Shown piece by piece: positions 1 to 6,938 of a stretch of 9,842 nucleotides of DNA. The stretch's first letter is position 1. Every line of letters begins with the position of its first letter. Under the pieces are notes generated by a model, which was given only the letters and a program-made list of their open reading frames with translations, ran no database searches and was not told the DNA's origin. The translations under genes and the position numbers were made by a program. This DNA comes from Bifidobacterium breve (lineage in GTDB: Bacteria; Actinomycetota; Actinomycetes; S36-B12), in NCBI GenBank assembly GCA_945870085.1, contig CAMBQX010000056.1:1-9842 (forward strand). Reading direction: 5' to 3'.

Positions 1-31
1 ATTATAGGCACATCTAACTTTGGAGAGCACC

Positions 32-817
32 ATGAAAGTTCAAAGCCTCCGCCAGGCCGTGGGATTTACCGCCGCAATGGGCCTGGTTGTTGGGCTATTG
101 AGCGCATGCATGAGCCTGGACTATGTACTCAACGTGAATGCTGACTCAACCATGTCAGGCCCCCTCAAAGTAGCAATTGCTAAGGAAGCGGCCTCAGTTT
201 TAGGCCTCACGTCGGCTGATGACCTCCTGAATGAAGCTGACTCCGGTGACGCCACCTCCGGGATGGGCCTTGACGTAGCCAAGGATTGCGCATCCAGTGA
301 AGATGAAACAAACTTTATTCTTACGTGCACAATCACGAACGCCAAGGCCTCGGATATCGATGAGGGTTGGTCGATGACAACCGATGGCGACACAGCGACG
401 TTGCATGTAGTGGCGAATCTCGATCAGGCTACCGCGGAAACTGATCCCGCTGCATTCGAAATACCCGATATGAATATGGGTTCGTATAACTTCACTATTA
501 ACTTTCCGGGGAAGATAACCAAAGTCACGGGCACCGGTGCGAAACAAACCTCGGACACCACGGTGGTCGCCAAGGGTGGATTGAACGAGACCATTGACTT
601 CACTGTTACCGGCTCAACGTCCAGTGGTAGTGGGTTACCGTGGTGGAGCTACCTAGTGATCGGATTAATTGCAGGTGCGGTAGTTGTCGCGATTATTGGC
701 TTGGTGCGGCGCGGTAAAAAAGATGAAGCAACATCCGAACCAGCGCCAGAACCGACAACCGAAACAGCACCAGAGCCAGGGACTTCAAGTGAAATAGCGG
801 AGCCGCCGGCAACTTGA
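32..817 (+). CDS. LppM-like membrane-anchored lipoprotein (261 aa)
   Basis: Predicted exported lipoprotein of the LppM (DUF3153-like) kind known from Mycobacterium (Rv2171) and other actinobacteria. The N-terminus has a basic start, a hydrophobic stretch and a lipobox LSAC with the lipidated cysteine at residue 26. An extracytoplasmic domain follows (about 27-200) with two further cysteines, C86 and C99, that could form a disulfide. The pattern just after the lipid cysteine (LDYVLNVNADSTMSG) resembles the LppM start. A membrane segment at about 204-225 ends in RRGKK, which puts the Pro/Thr/Glu-rich tail (230-261) in the cytoplasm. The ATG at 32 is chosen because GGAGAG lies at 22-27; an in-frame TTG at 20 lies before the RBS. 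The molecular role is not established; mycobacterial LppM has been linked to phagocytosis and macrophage interaction. Family assignment is from pattern recognition, without a search. Confidence 0.75.
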   Translation: MKVQSLRQAVGFTAAMGLVVGLLSACMSLDYVLNVNADSTMSGPLKVAIAKEAASVLGLTSADDLLNEADSGDATSGMGLDVAKDCASSEDETNFILTCTITNAKASDIDEGWSMTTDGDTATLHVVANLDQATAETDPAAFEIPDMNMGSYNFTINFPGKITKVTGTGAKQTSDTTVVAKGGLNETIDFTVTGSTSSGSGLPWWSYLVIGLIAGAVVVAIIGLVRRGKKDEATSEPAPEPTTETAPEPGTSSEIAEPPAT

Positions 818-833
818 TTCTGCCGACGGCTCC
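799..833. terminator. Bidirectional terminator hairpin between convergent genes
   Basis: A 12-bp inverted repeat, GGAGCCGCCGGC (799-810) and GCCGACGGCTCC (822-833), is separated by an 11-nt loop that contains the TGA of the lipoprotein gene. The left arm encodes the last residues of that protein. The one non-Watson-Crick position is C-A in the plus-strand RNA but G-U in the minus-strand RNA, so the hairpin is slightly better for transcription from the right. No long T tract follows on either side; the minus-strand exit is moderately T-rich (GCTATTTCACTTG). Confidence 0.65.
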
Positions 834-849
834 CTAATTGAAAATATCG

Positions 850-1317
850 TTAGCACATACCGAAGACGAAGCCTGAGGCGAGTGCGTCCGCTTGCGCATT
901 ATCATCTTCGCGTTTCAACAAAGCGTTAACAAGCGCATCAACTGATGGTGTCGGCTTCTTGTAGTTATGGGCCGAATGAACATACGTGTAGCCATCGACA
1001 ATGATAGGGATATCGTTTTTGTCAATGTCCATGCATGCGGCGTTACCTACGTCTGCCCTGCTGGGGTTCTTGCCTAAAGCCATTACATTAGGTAGCGCCT
1101 TAGTCAGATACTTCTTCACTTGCGAGTTGGCCTTGCCATTTGGGCAGAGCACATTGCCTAAGCTGCCGTCGGCATTTACCTGCGGCTTTCCGCACTTTTC
1201 GGTGTTCGTGCTTGCAGGTGCAGCGAGCGGCGCTGCGGTCGCGGGGGTAGCCGCAAATAGAGCGAATACAGCAACTCCGGTAAGGGCGATGCTGGCAAAA
1301 CGCGGGGCTAGCTTCAT
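850..1317 (-). CDS. Small secreted four-cysteine protein, function unknown (155 aa)
   Basis: I do not recognise the family. The protein has a classical Sec signal peptide (basic MKLAPRF, then a hydrophobic Ala/Val/Leu core) with a likely cleavage after ATA at about residue 28. The mature part of about 127 residues contains exactly four cysteines, C42, C58, C95 and the C-terminal residue C155, consistent with two disulfides in an exported protein. A Tyr/His-rich stretch (GYTYVHSAHNYKK, about 109-121) and a charged helix-like stretch (about 125-147) precede the end. The gene starts 35 bp after the sulfatase stop on the same strand, so it is probably co-transcribed and could act in the same compartment. 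No clear Shine-Dalgarno is visible before the ATG (GGTTCCACC), which suggests weak or coupled translation. The layout resembles small secreted mycobacterial DUF732-type proteins, but the sequence match is not convincing. Confidence 0.75.
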   Translation of the reverse strand: MKLAPRFASIALTGVAVFALFAATPATAAPLAAPASTNTEKCGKPQVNADGSLGNVLCPNGKANSQVKKYLTKALPNVMALGKNPSRADVGNAACMDIDKNDIPIIVDGYTYVHSAHNYKKPTPSVDALVNALLKREDDNAQADALASGFVFGMC

Positions 1318-1352
1318 GGTGGAACCGATCTGTTGTCTGGTTGGCGTTCTGG

Positions 1353-3392
1353 TTAGGCGTTGGCCAACGTGTTGACAATGTCGAGGGCAACAAGTTGCTG
1401 TGGACCGGTTGGGCGAGCGGGTACCGGCCCTTGACTCAACTGGGCATTTTGTTTCGTGACAGCACCCCGACCCGATGGCTCGATGCGCTTTAGGTCGCGC
1501 TGCTCAACCAGCAGGTTTGCCATTTGGGCCTGGATTGCAGCATATGCCGGATTGCCTGCGAGGTTGTCAATCTCCAATGGGTCAGCGGTCATGTTGTAGA
1601 GCTCGTACTCATCCGGCGGTGGGGTCACCGTGAAGGCGGTTACCCGATGAACCTTGACGGTGGTGGTGCCGCTAATTTCACCGGGCTTGGCTTGTGAGCC
1701 CACCAAGTTAGTGACAATATCTGCCTGGCCAGGAGCGCTCCAGAACTGATCATTATCAAAGTAGCGAGCAAACTTCCACTGCTGCATTGAGCCACCGGCT
1801 CCGGTTGGCAACTGCGCTACAACAGCTTCAATGTGGTTCGGCTGCACGACTGACTCGTAGTAGCGGCCGAAGGAATCGAGTTGGTAGTCGCCGCGGGTCG
1901 GCTCATCGTCGGTCATGAAGTAGACCGGACCTGATACTGCTTCGGCCTTGCGCTCGCCGAGCAAGAAGCCCGAGAGGTCGCGGCCCACCAGTGGGTGAAC
2001 TTCGTTATGGGTGAGCTTTAGGCGGCGCTGCACGGCATCAACATTTAAGCCGGCCAAGCCAAGCATCGTCGGCAGGACATCCGCGTGGCTGGTAAGCACC
2101 TGCGTCTGCTCGGCCTTGGGGAACAAGATCGGATTGTGAACCACAAGTGGCACGCGAAGTACTGAGTCGTAAGCGTTGTGCCACTTTTGGTAGAGCCCGC
2201 CATGGCTACCGAGTAGATCGCCGTGGTCAGAGACGTAGAGGACGATCGTGTCTCGGTAAGACTGGCGATTAGACATCAAAGTCTGCAAGATCTTGGCAAC
2301 ATGCTTATCCACTGTCTCTTGCAGGGCGTAGTAGAACTGGTGGTAAGGATGTGTGTTGTCATTTGGCTGGAATGCACTCGCGTAGGTGTCGCGGTAACTT
2401 GCTTGGGCGCGTGGCTTAGTGATGAGGTTTTCATCCTTGAGCTGCGACCACATGGTGTCTAGGAACAACTCGAGAGGCACGTTCGACCGCTCATTTTGCT
2501 GGCGCAACCACATATTGTTCAGCAGCAGTGACAACCGCCCCCAGAGCACAATGTCGTGGGGGTTGACGAATGAGGTAACCATCAGCCACGGCTTGCGCCC
2601 ACGCTGCAACTTCTTGATTGTTTGAACACCTAGGCGCTCATAGGTGGCATCGCGCCCGACGAAGAATGGGGCTGATGATCCACTGTCATAGGGGTTCGCG
2701 CCGTGGGGCTCGGGCCCGACCCAACCATTGAAGCCGAAGCTATCGAGCCGGTTTACCTCTTCGTAGAGTTTTTCGAGGCGCAGATCCGGTGCCCCGTTTG
2801 CCCGGTAGCTGGGGATAGGGGAGTTGGTGCCGGGTATATAGAGGTCGGCGTCGCTGACGTGCCACTTGCCGCGGTACCAAGTTTCGTAGCCGGCGGCGCG
2901 GAAGTAATTGCCCATGGTCGGTACGGTGTTTGGGGTCAGCCAGTAGGTGTCTTCTTCAAGGGCACTTTTGGCGGCGCCGGTGGTTTGGGTAACACCGTGC
3001 AGTGAGGGGTACTGACCCGTCCAGAACGAGGCGCGGCTAGGCGCGCAGGCCGAAGACATAATCTGGTGGTTCATGAACTCGGTGCCATTTGCCATCAGGG
3101 CCTGCTGGCCCTTGAGGTTCTTCTTCCGCCAAACACCGAGGGCGCGGGACTCGAATGGCACCGGCTGGCGTTGTTCGTCGATCATGATCACCAAGAAGTT
3201 GGGGCGCTTGGTCAGCCGGCCCCGGCTCTTGAAGGGCATGAGCGGGTAATCCTGAGCGGCGGCCGGTGAGGCGCTGCGAATGGCCGCGATCCCTGCTGCC
3301 GAAGCAGCCGCGCTGGCGAGCAGTTGGCGCCGACTTAAGCCGTGGAATTCGGGTGTGTCGTCGTCCATCAGGTCGTCAGAGAGATCGCTCAT
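1353..3392 (-). CDS. Tat-exported type I sulfatase (formylglycine-dependent, 679 aa)
   Basis: Predicted to hydrolyse a sulfate ester outside the cytoplasmic membrane; the substrate is unknown. The N-terminus carries a twin-arginine motif SRRQLL (20-25), a hydrophobic Ala-rich segment and a likely cleavage after PAAA at about 46. Sulfatase motifs appear in order: metal-binding site IMIDEQR (69-75); the formylglycine signature CAPSR (116-120), with C116 the residue converted to formylglycine; GKWH (175-178); NPHD (277-280); SDHGDLLGSHG (388-398), with metal ligands D389 and H390; KWH (403-405); and the typical C-terminal YELYNMTADPLEIDNLAGNP (596-615 region). The first metal site is D-E rather than the usual D-D, which may be normal for this subgroup. 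The Cys type needs a formylglycine-generating enzyme, which is not in the window. Start ATG at 3392 has AAAGGGG 8 nt upstream. The gene is full length and lies upstream of the secreted four-cysteine protein gene. Confidence 0.93.
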   Translation of the reverse strand: MSDLSDDLMDDDTPEFHGLSRRQLLASAAASAAGIAAIRSASPAAAQDYPLMPFKSRGRLTKRPNFLVIMIDEQRQPVPFESRALGVWRKKNLKGQQALMANGTEFMNHQIMSSACAPSRASFWTGQYPSLHGVTQTTGAAKSALEEDTYWLTPNTVPTMGNYFRAAGYETWYRGKWHVSDADLYIPGTNSPIPSYRANGAPDLRLEKLYEEVNRLDSFGFNGWVGPEPHGANPYDSGSSAPFFVGRDATYERLGVQTIKKLQRGRKPWLMVTSFVNPHDIVLWGRLSLLLNNMWLRQQNERSNVPLELFLDTMWSQLKDENLITKPRAQASYRDTYASAFQPNDNTHPYHQFYYALQETVDKHVAKILQTLMSNRQSYRDTIVLYVSDHGDLLGSHGGLYQKWHNAYDSVLRVPLVVHNPILFPKAEQTQVLTSHADVLPTMLGLAGLNVDAVQRRLKLTHNEVHPLVGRDLSGFLLGERKAEAVSGPVYFMTDDEPTRGDYQLDSFGRYYESVVQPNHIEAVVAQLPTGAGGSMQQWKFARYFDNDQFWSAPGQADIVTNLVGSQAKPGEISGTTTVKVHRVTAFTVTPPPDEYELYNMTADPLEIDNLAGNPAYAAIQAQMANLLVEQRDLKRIEPSGRGAVTKQNAQLSQGPVPARPTGPQQLVALDIVNTLANA

Positions 3393-3439
3393 GCGTTTTG
3401 CCCCTTTATTGGGTTCGGAATTACCGGATTGTGATAGTC

Positions 3440-3469
3440 ATGTTAGGCAGATCATTCCCCTAAAAGCAA
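3440..3469 (-). promoter_or_regulatory. Candidate sigma-70-type promoter for the sulfatase gene
   Basis: On the minus strand, TTGCTT (complement of 3464-3469) and TAACAT (complement of 3440-3445) are separated by 18 bp. They would give a start point about 40-45 bp upstream of the sulfatase ATG at 3392. The match to consensus is partial (4 of 6 in each box), so this is a weak call by eye. Confidence 0.3.
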
Positions 3470-3499
3470 GGTTCTAAACCTCCAATTGCATCTATTTAT

Positions 3500-3509
3500 G
3501 GGGGGGGGG
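3500..3509. repeat. Homopolymer tract of 10 G
   Basis: Ten consecutive G on the plus strand, 108 bp upstream of the sulfatase start and about 30 bp upstream of the candidate -35 box. Tracts of this length are prone to slippage in replication and to sequencing error. The position allows an effect on promoter activity but not on a reading frame. Confidence 0.9.
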
Positions 3510-3602
3510 TTGGCACAGATAGGGCGCTGAGTCGGGGCGGCAAGCCATAACAGATTGAGTTGGCCAGCACGCTGGTGGTTGACCGGCGCTCGCCGCTCCC
3601 GT

Positions 3603-5168
3603 TTAAGTCAACTGACCGTTGATGCGGCGTGGCAGGGCCCAAAGGTTGTCATCCGAAACCGCAACCGGCAAGAGTCCATCAGGGAACCCCTGATAACTCA
3701 CCGGTCGCTGGAACCGGTAGATGGCCAAAGTGCCAACGGATGTGGTGCGAGAATCTGAGGTCGCCGGGAACGGCCCGCCGTGCACGACGGCTTGATTTAC
3801 CTCGACGCCGGTGGGCCAACCATTGAAGATGCCTCGGCCGGCCTTGCGCTCCATTATCGGCATAATCGCTGCCACCTGCGGATAGTCGGATTCAACAGCG
3901 TGCACGGTGCAAGTCAATTGGCCCTGCAGTGCTTCTAAGGTGGCTTTTAGGTCATCAAGATCCACATAGGTAACCAGCAGGGCTGATGAGCCGAAAACTT
4001 CGTCCTGTAGATCTACGTTTGCACGCAGGTGTGCGGCGTTGGTGCGGTAGATCGTTGGCGCCGGCGAATTTAGCGTAGGTCCGGCCGCCCCGGTGGCGAT
4101 TAGTTCAGCGCCCGAAGCATGTAGTCGTTTATTGCCCTCGTTATAGGCGTCAAAAATCCCCGATGAGAGCATCGTCTGCCCGGTGAGTTCACCAAGTGCG
4201 GTAATGATGGCCTCGGTGATGCTGGGTGCATCCACCGGGATCAAGATCAAACCCGGGTTGGTGCAGAACTGACCGGCGCCAAGGGTTAGTGATGCGACAA
4301 AACCAGCGGCCAACGCCTTTGGATCTTTGGCAATCGCCCCAGGAAATAGCACCACGGGGTTAACGCTCGACATCTCGGCATAGACCGGTATCGGTTCATG
4401 GCGGTCGGCGGCCGTGCGCATCAAAGCCGTGCCCGCATTTTGGGACCCGGTGAAGGCGATTGCTTTTATCGATGGGTGCGCGGCGAGGGCCTGGCCCACA
4501 CTCGCGCCCGGCCCGAAGATGATCGAGAAAACCCCGGGCGGCAGACCGCGGTCGCTCACGGCTTTGGTGATCGCCTGACCGGCGAGCTCGCAGGTGCCCG
4601 CATGGGAGTTATGGGCTTTGACTATCACCGGGCAGCCGGCGGCTAGGGCCGATGCGGTATCACCCCCGGCGACTGAAAATGCGAGTGGGAAGTTGCTCGC
4701 TCCAAACACCGCGACCGGACCCAGTGGCACCTGCCGTTGGCGAATCTCCGGCCCCGGTGTTGGCAGCCGCTCTGGTAGTGCGTGGTCAATGCGCACCTCT
4801 TGATGAGCCCCTAGGCGCAGCTCCTTGGCGAAGAGTCGGAGTTGATTTGTCGTGCGCCCGTGCTCACCTTCAAGGCGGGCAGCGCTCAGCCCGGATTCTT
4901 GCTGGGCCCTCTCCACGATCTCAGCCTTCATCTCATCAAGGTTCGCCGCGATCGTCTCGAGGAAAACTGCGCGCTCCTCCGGCGACGTGTTGCGGTAGGT
5001 ATCAAAAGCGGCTTGCCCCGCCCGGGCGGCCTGGTCGATCTCATCGATGCCGATGAAGTAGATAGTCGGCGCTAATGCCTCTCCGGTGGCGGGGTTGATG
5101 GCATGTGAGGTGCCGTTCGCGCCGTGTACCGATTGGCCGGCGATTATTGATTGGCCTAACACGCTCAT
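3603..5168 (-). CDS. Aldehyde dehydrogenase, alpha-ketoglutaric semialdehyde dehydrogenase type (521 aa)
   Basis: Predicted cytosolic NAD(P)-dependent oxidation of 2,5-dioxopentanoate (alpha-ketoglutaric semialdehyde) to 2-oxoglutarate, the last step of oxidative pentose, hexarate or hydroxyproline catabolism. Family features are GASNFPLAFSVAGGD (156-170, N159), IVKAH (182-186, cofactor K184), FTGS (239-242), the general base E265 in VYAEMSSVNP, and the nucleophile C302 in GAGQFCTNPG. DEVFG follows at 389-393 (E390), then a C-terminal oligomerisation segment. AEM-S-NP with GQFCTNPG is characteristic of the KGSADH branch rather than general aldehyde dehydrogenases. Length is normal for that branch. 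Start ATG at 5168 has GGGGAAA about 7 nt upstream. No dehydratase, aldolase or sugar dehydrogenase of such a pathway is in the window, so the actual substrate is inferred. The sulfatase gene follows on the same strand after 210 bp. Confidence 0.88.
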   Translation of the reverse strand: MSVLGQSIIAGQSVHGANGTSHAINPATGEALAPTIYFIGIDEIDQAARAGQAAFDTYRNTSPEERAVFLETIAANLDEMKAEIVERAQQESGLSAARLEGEHGRTTNQLRLFAKELRLGAHQEVRIDHALPERLPTPGPEIRQRQVPLGPVAVFGASNFPLAFSVAGGDTASALAAGCPVIVKAHNSHAGTCELAGQAITKAVSDRGLPPGVFSIIFGPGASVGQALAAHPSIKAIAFTGSQNAGTALMRTAADRHEPIPVYAEMSSVNPVVLFPGAIAKDPKALAAGFVASLTLGAGQFCTNPGLILIPVDAPSITEAIITALGELTGQTMLSSGIFDAYNEGNKRLHASGAELIATGAAGPTLNSPAPTIYRTNAAHLRANVDLQDEVFGSSALLVTYVDLDDLKATLEALQGQLTCTVHAVESDYPQVAAIMPIMERKAGRGIFNGWPTGVEVNQAVVHGGPFPATSDSRTTSVGTLAIYRFQRPVSYQGFPDGLLPVAVSDDNLWALPRRINGQLT

Positions 5169-5408
5169 TGGATTTCCCCATTCAATTAGAGTTTTTCGGC
5201 TGAAGTTCTTGCAGACTATGGCGGGAATTGTCCCTTAAAAACAGGATAATTGGTTGACTTTGAGATGTTTGGGGCGGGCTGATACACCTTGCCGGTGCGC
5301 CCGGTCAGAGCGTTTTAGCCCTCGCGCCCTCGTTGAGATTCTTGGCCGCAAGAACCTAGTGCGGTGCTTGCAGCGGCTATATTTGGTGTCCTAAGCGCGG
5401 GAGGCATA
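5169..5408. other. Divergent intergenic region between dehydrogenase and exonuclease genes
   Basis: This 240-bp gap separates divergent genes and must hold a promoter for each. Plausible pieces are a -10-like TCTAAT on the minus strand (complement of 5185-5190), a TTGACT at 5254-5259 and a -10-like TATATT at 5378-5383 on the plus strand. None of these has a well-spaced partner. A near-palindrome GGGAATTGTCCC (5223-5234) could be an operator. No confident promoter and no gene can be called. Confidence 0.4.
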
Positions 5409-6065
5409 ATGCCAAAATCTTGGGTCGATCAAGGTTTCATTGCCTATGACACCGAGACAACCGGTGTTGATGTAGGTGAAGCACGCATCGTGACCGCAGC
5501 AGCGATTCACTTCGTCGACCGCCTACCGGTTGAATCTAGGTCTTGGCTCATCTCCGTCGATGTTGAGATCCCCGAAGCTGCCAGCGCCATTCATGGTGTG
5601 ACCACGCAAATGAGCAGGGCAGAGGGTATCGAGCAAGTTTTGGCCCTTGCTGATATCCGCTCATTCTTATTGGGCGCTGAGGCCCCGATTGTCTGTTTCA
5701 AATCTGATTTCGACATCCCGGTGACAGATTCGAACTTGATCAGGGCGGGGCTGGCGCCACTCCCTGCTGGGCTCGCGGTGTGTGCTTATGTGATTGATCG
5801 CCAGTTCAATAAGTATGTGAAAGGTAAGGCGCAGCGGCGCCTGCAACCGACCGCGGCGCGCTACGGCATTACTTTGAATGACGCTGACTGGCATGGGGCA
5901 CAGGCAGATGCCATCGCCGCCGGCAAGATCTTCTTAGCTGAGGTCGACGCCTACCCGGCACTGACGGCTGTTAGTTCAGCGGAGCTTTCAGGGCAGGTTG
6001 ATAAGTGGCGCGAGGAACAGGAGATTGATTTCCAGCAATGGCTTGCCCGGCAAGGGTCAAACTAG
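5409..6065 (+). CDS. DEDDh-family 3'-5' exonuclease (218 aa)
   Basis: Predicted metal-dependent 3'-5' exonuclease related to the DNA polymerase III epsilon subunit. Exo I is AYDTETTG (12-19, ligands D14 and E16). The conserved IHGVT follows at 61-65. Exo II contains the ligand D102 in SDFD (99-102); the Asn usual in this motif (HNxxFD) is replaced by FKSDFD. Exo III is HGAQADA with the catalytic H162 and D167 in H-x4-D spacing, which defines the DEDDh type. The C-terminal tail (about 195-218, EEQEIDFQQWLARQ) resembles that of stand-alone actinobacterial exonucleases rather than a polymerase subunit. ATG at 5409 is preferred over an in-frame GTG at 5364 because GGGAGG (5399-5404) sits 4 nt before it. 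The gene stands alone on this strand and its last 9 bp overlap the convergent reductase gene. A proofreading or repair role is possible; the substrate is not known. Confidence 0.87.
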   Translation: MPKSWVDQGFIAYDTETTGVDVGEARIVTAAAIHFVDRLPVESRSWLISVDVEIPEAASAIHGVTTQMSRAEGIEQVLALADIRSFLLGAEAPIVCFKSDFDIPVTDSNLIRAGLAPLPAGLAVCAYVIDRQFNKYVKGKAQRRLQPTAARYGITLNDADWHGAQADAIAAGKIFLAEVDAYPALTAVSSAELSGQVDKWREEQEIDFQQWLARQGSN

Positions 6066-6938
6066 GTCTTTACCTAAGTCATTGATCTCGCTGATTGCTA
6101 GCTCATCAAGTTGCACGCTGGCGCCGCCGCAGTTCTCGTCCAAGTGGGCAATTGACCCGGTGCCCGGTATTGGCAGCATTACCGGTGAATGTTGAAGTAG
6201 CCACGCAAGAGCAACCTGCGCCGGGGTGCAACCCAACCTGCTTGCTATAGCGGCGAGTGGCCCGTCGGTGGCAACTAATTCACGATTGCCGAGCGGAAAC
6301 CACGGGATGAAACCGATCCGGTTCGCGTCGCAGTGGGTGAGGAGTTCTTCGGAGGCCCGGTTGCTCGCGTTATACAAGTTCTGAACGCTAACGACGTTGA
6401 AGAATTTTTGGGCGCTCAATAATTCGGCCACACTTACTTCGGATAATCCAATATGGCGGATCAGGCCTTCGTCCTGCATCTGTTTCATGACACCGAATTG
6501 GTCGCCGGCTGGCACCTTTGGATCAATGCGATGCAATTGCCACAGATCGATGCGTTCAACACCGAGGCGGCGCAGTGACATCTGCACGCATTGGCGCAAA
6601 TACTCCGGGGCACCGACCGGCTCCCACTTATCCGGCCCCTGCCGGGTCAACGCACCTTTGGTGGCGATCAACACATTGTTATATGGATAGAGCGCCTCGC
6701 GAATGAGATCCTCACTCACGTAGGGGCCGTACGAGTCAGCTGTGTCGATGAAGTCGACACCTAGTTCAACGGCACGGCGTAAAACTTTGATCGCGACTTC
6801 ATGATCGGGCGGATCACCCCAGATGCCCGCACCGGTGATGCGCATGGCGCCAAAACCCAATCGGCGGACCGTGAGTGGGTCGGTGGTGTTGGCGCCTAGG
6901 GTGAAGGTGCCTGATGCAGCAATTTGGGAAATTGCCAT
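6057..6938 (-). CDS. Aldo/keto reductase (293 aa)
   Basis: Predicted NADPH-dependent oxidoreductase with a TIM-barrel fold, reducing an aldehyde or ketone; the substrate is unknown. The catalytic tetrad is visible: D65 and Y70 in FIDTADSYG (63-71), K94 in IATKG (91-95) and H136 in QLHRID (134-139). The C-terminal cofactor motif is IPGTGSIAHLDEN (257-269). Length is slightly short of the family average of about 300-330 but all motifs are present. The start codon overlaps the stop of the upstream secreted-protein gene by one base (TAATG on the minus strand), so translation is probably coupled. It is the last gene of the operon with the acyl-CoA ligase. At the 3' end it overlaps the exonuclease gene by 9 bp tail-to-tail. 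It could be a broad-specificity housekeeping reductase or work on a product of the ligase pathway; nothing in the sequence decides. Confidence 0.92.
   Translation of the reverse strand: MAISQIAASGTFTLGANTTDPLTVRRLGFGAMRITGAGIWGDPPDHEVAIKVLRRAVELGVDFIDTADSYGPYVSEDLIREALYPYNNVLIATKGALTRQGPDKWEPVGAPEYLRQCVQMSLRRLGVERIDLWQLHRIDPKVPAGDQFGVMKQMQDEGLIRHIGLSEVSVAELLSAQKFFNVVSVQNLYNASNRASEELLTHCDANRIGFIPWFPLGNRELVATDGPLAAIASRLGCTPAQVALAWLLQHSPVMLPIPGTGSIAHLDENCGGASVQLDELAISEINDLGKDLV
6061..6079. terminator. Weak hairpin at the exonuclease/reductase convergent end
   Basis: ACTAGGT (6061-6067) pairs with ACCTA and GT (6072-6079) around a CTTT loop, with one bulged A at 6077. The exonuclease stop TAG (6063-6065) lies in the left arm. 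The stem is short and AT-rich and no T tract follows, so termination here is only a possibility. Confidence 0.2.

Larger units (their letters stand above)
3393..3602. other. Intergenic region with G10 tract and small palindrome
   Basis: This 210-bp gap lies between two minus-strand genes. It contains, from the dehydrogenase side, a short inverted repeat CCAGC-AC-GCTGG (3564-3575), which is too short a loop to be a convincing terminator. It then has a run of 10 G on the plus strand (C on the coding strand) at 3500-3509, and the candidate sulfatase promoter. I see no ORF of note. Confidence 0.6.

Noticed and set aside
1001..1375. A 124-codon plus-strand open frame across the small secreted protein gene
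   Set aside because: It is antisense to a protein with a clear signal peptide; its hydrophobic stretch is simply the complement of that region.
4652..5056. A 134-codon plus-strand open frame inside the aldehyde dehydrogenase gene
   Set aside because: It is antisense to a gene with full family motifs, its translation is Pro/Arg-rich with no recognisable domain, and it has no credible start context.
5223..5234. Near-palindrome GGGAATTGTCCC as a specific operator
   Set aside because: Only four pairs on each side match and it is single-copy, so chance is a fair explanation.
5364..5408. N-terminal extension of the exonuclease from the GTG at 5364
   Set aside because: The strong GGGAGG lies just before the ATG at 5409 and the added 15 residues look like non-coding sequence.
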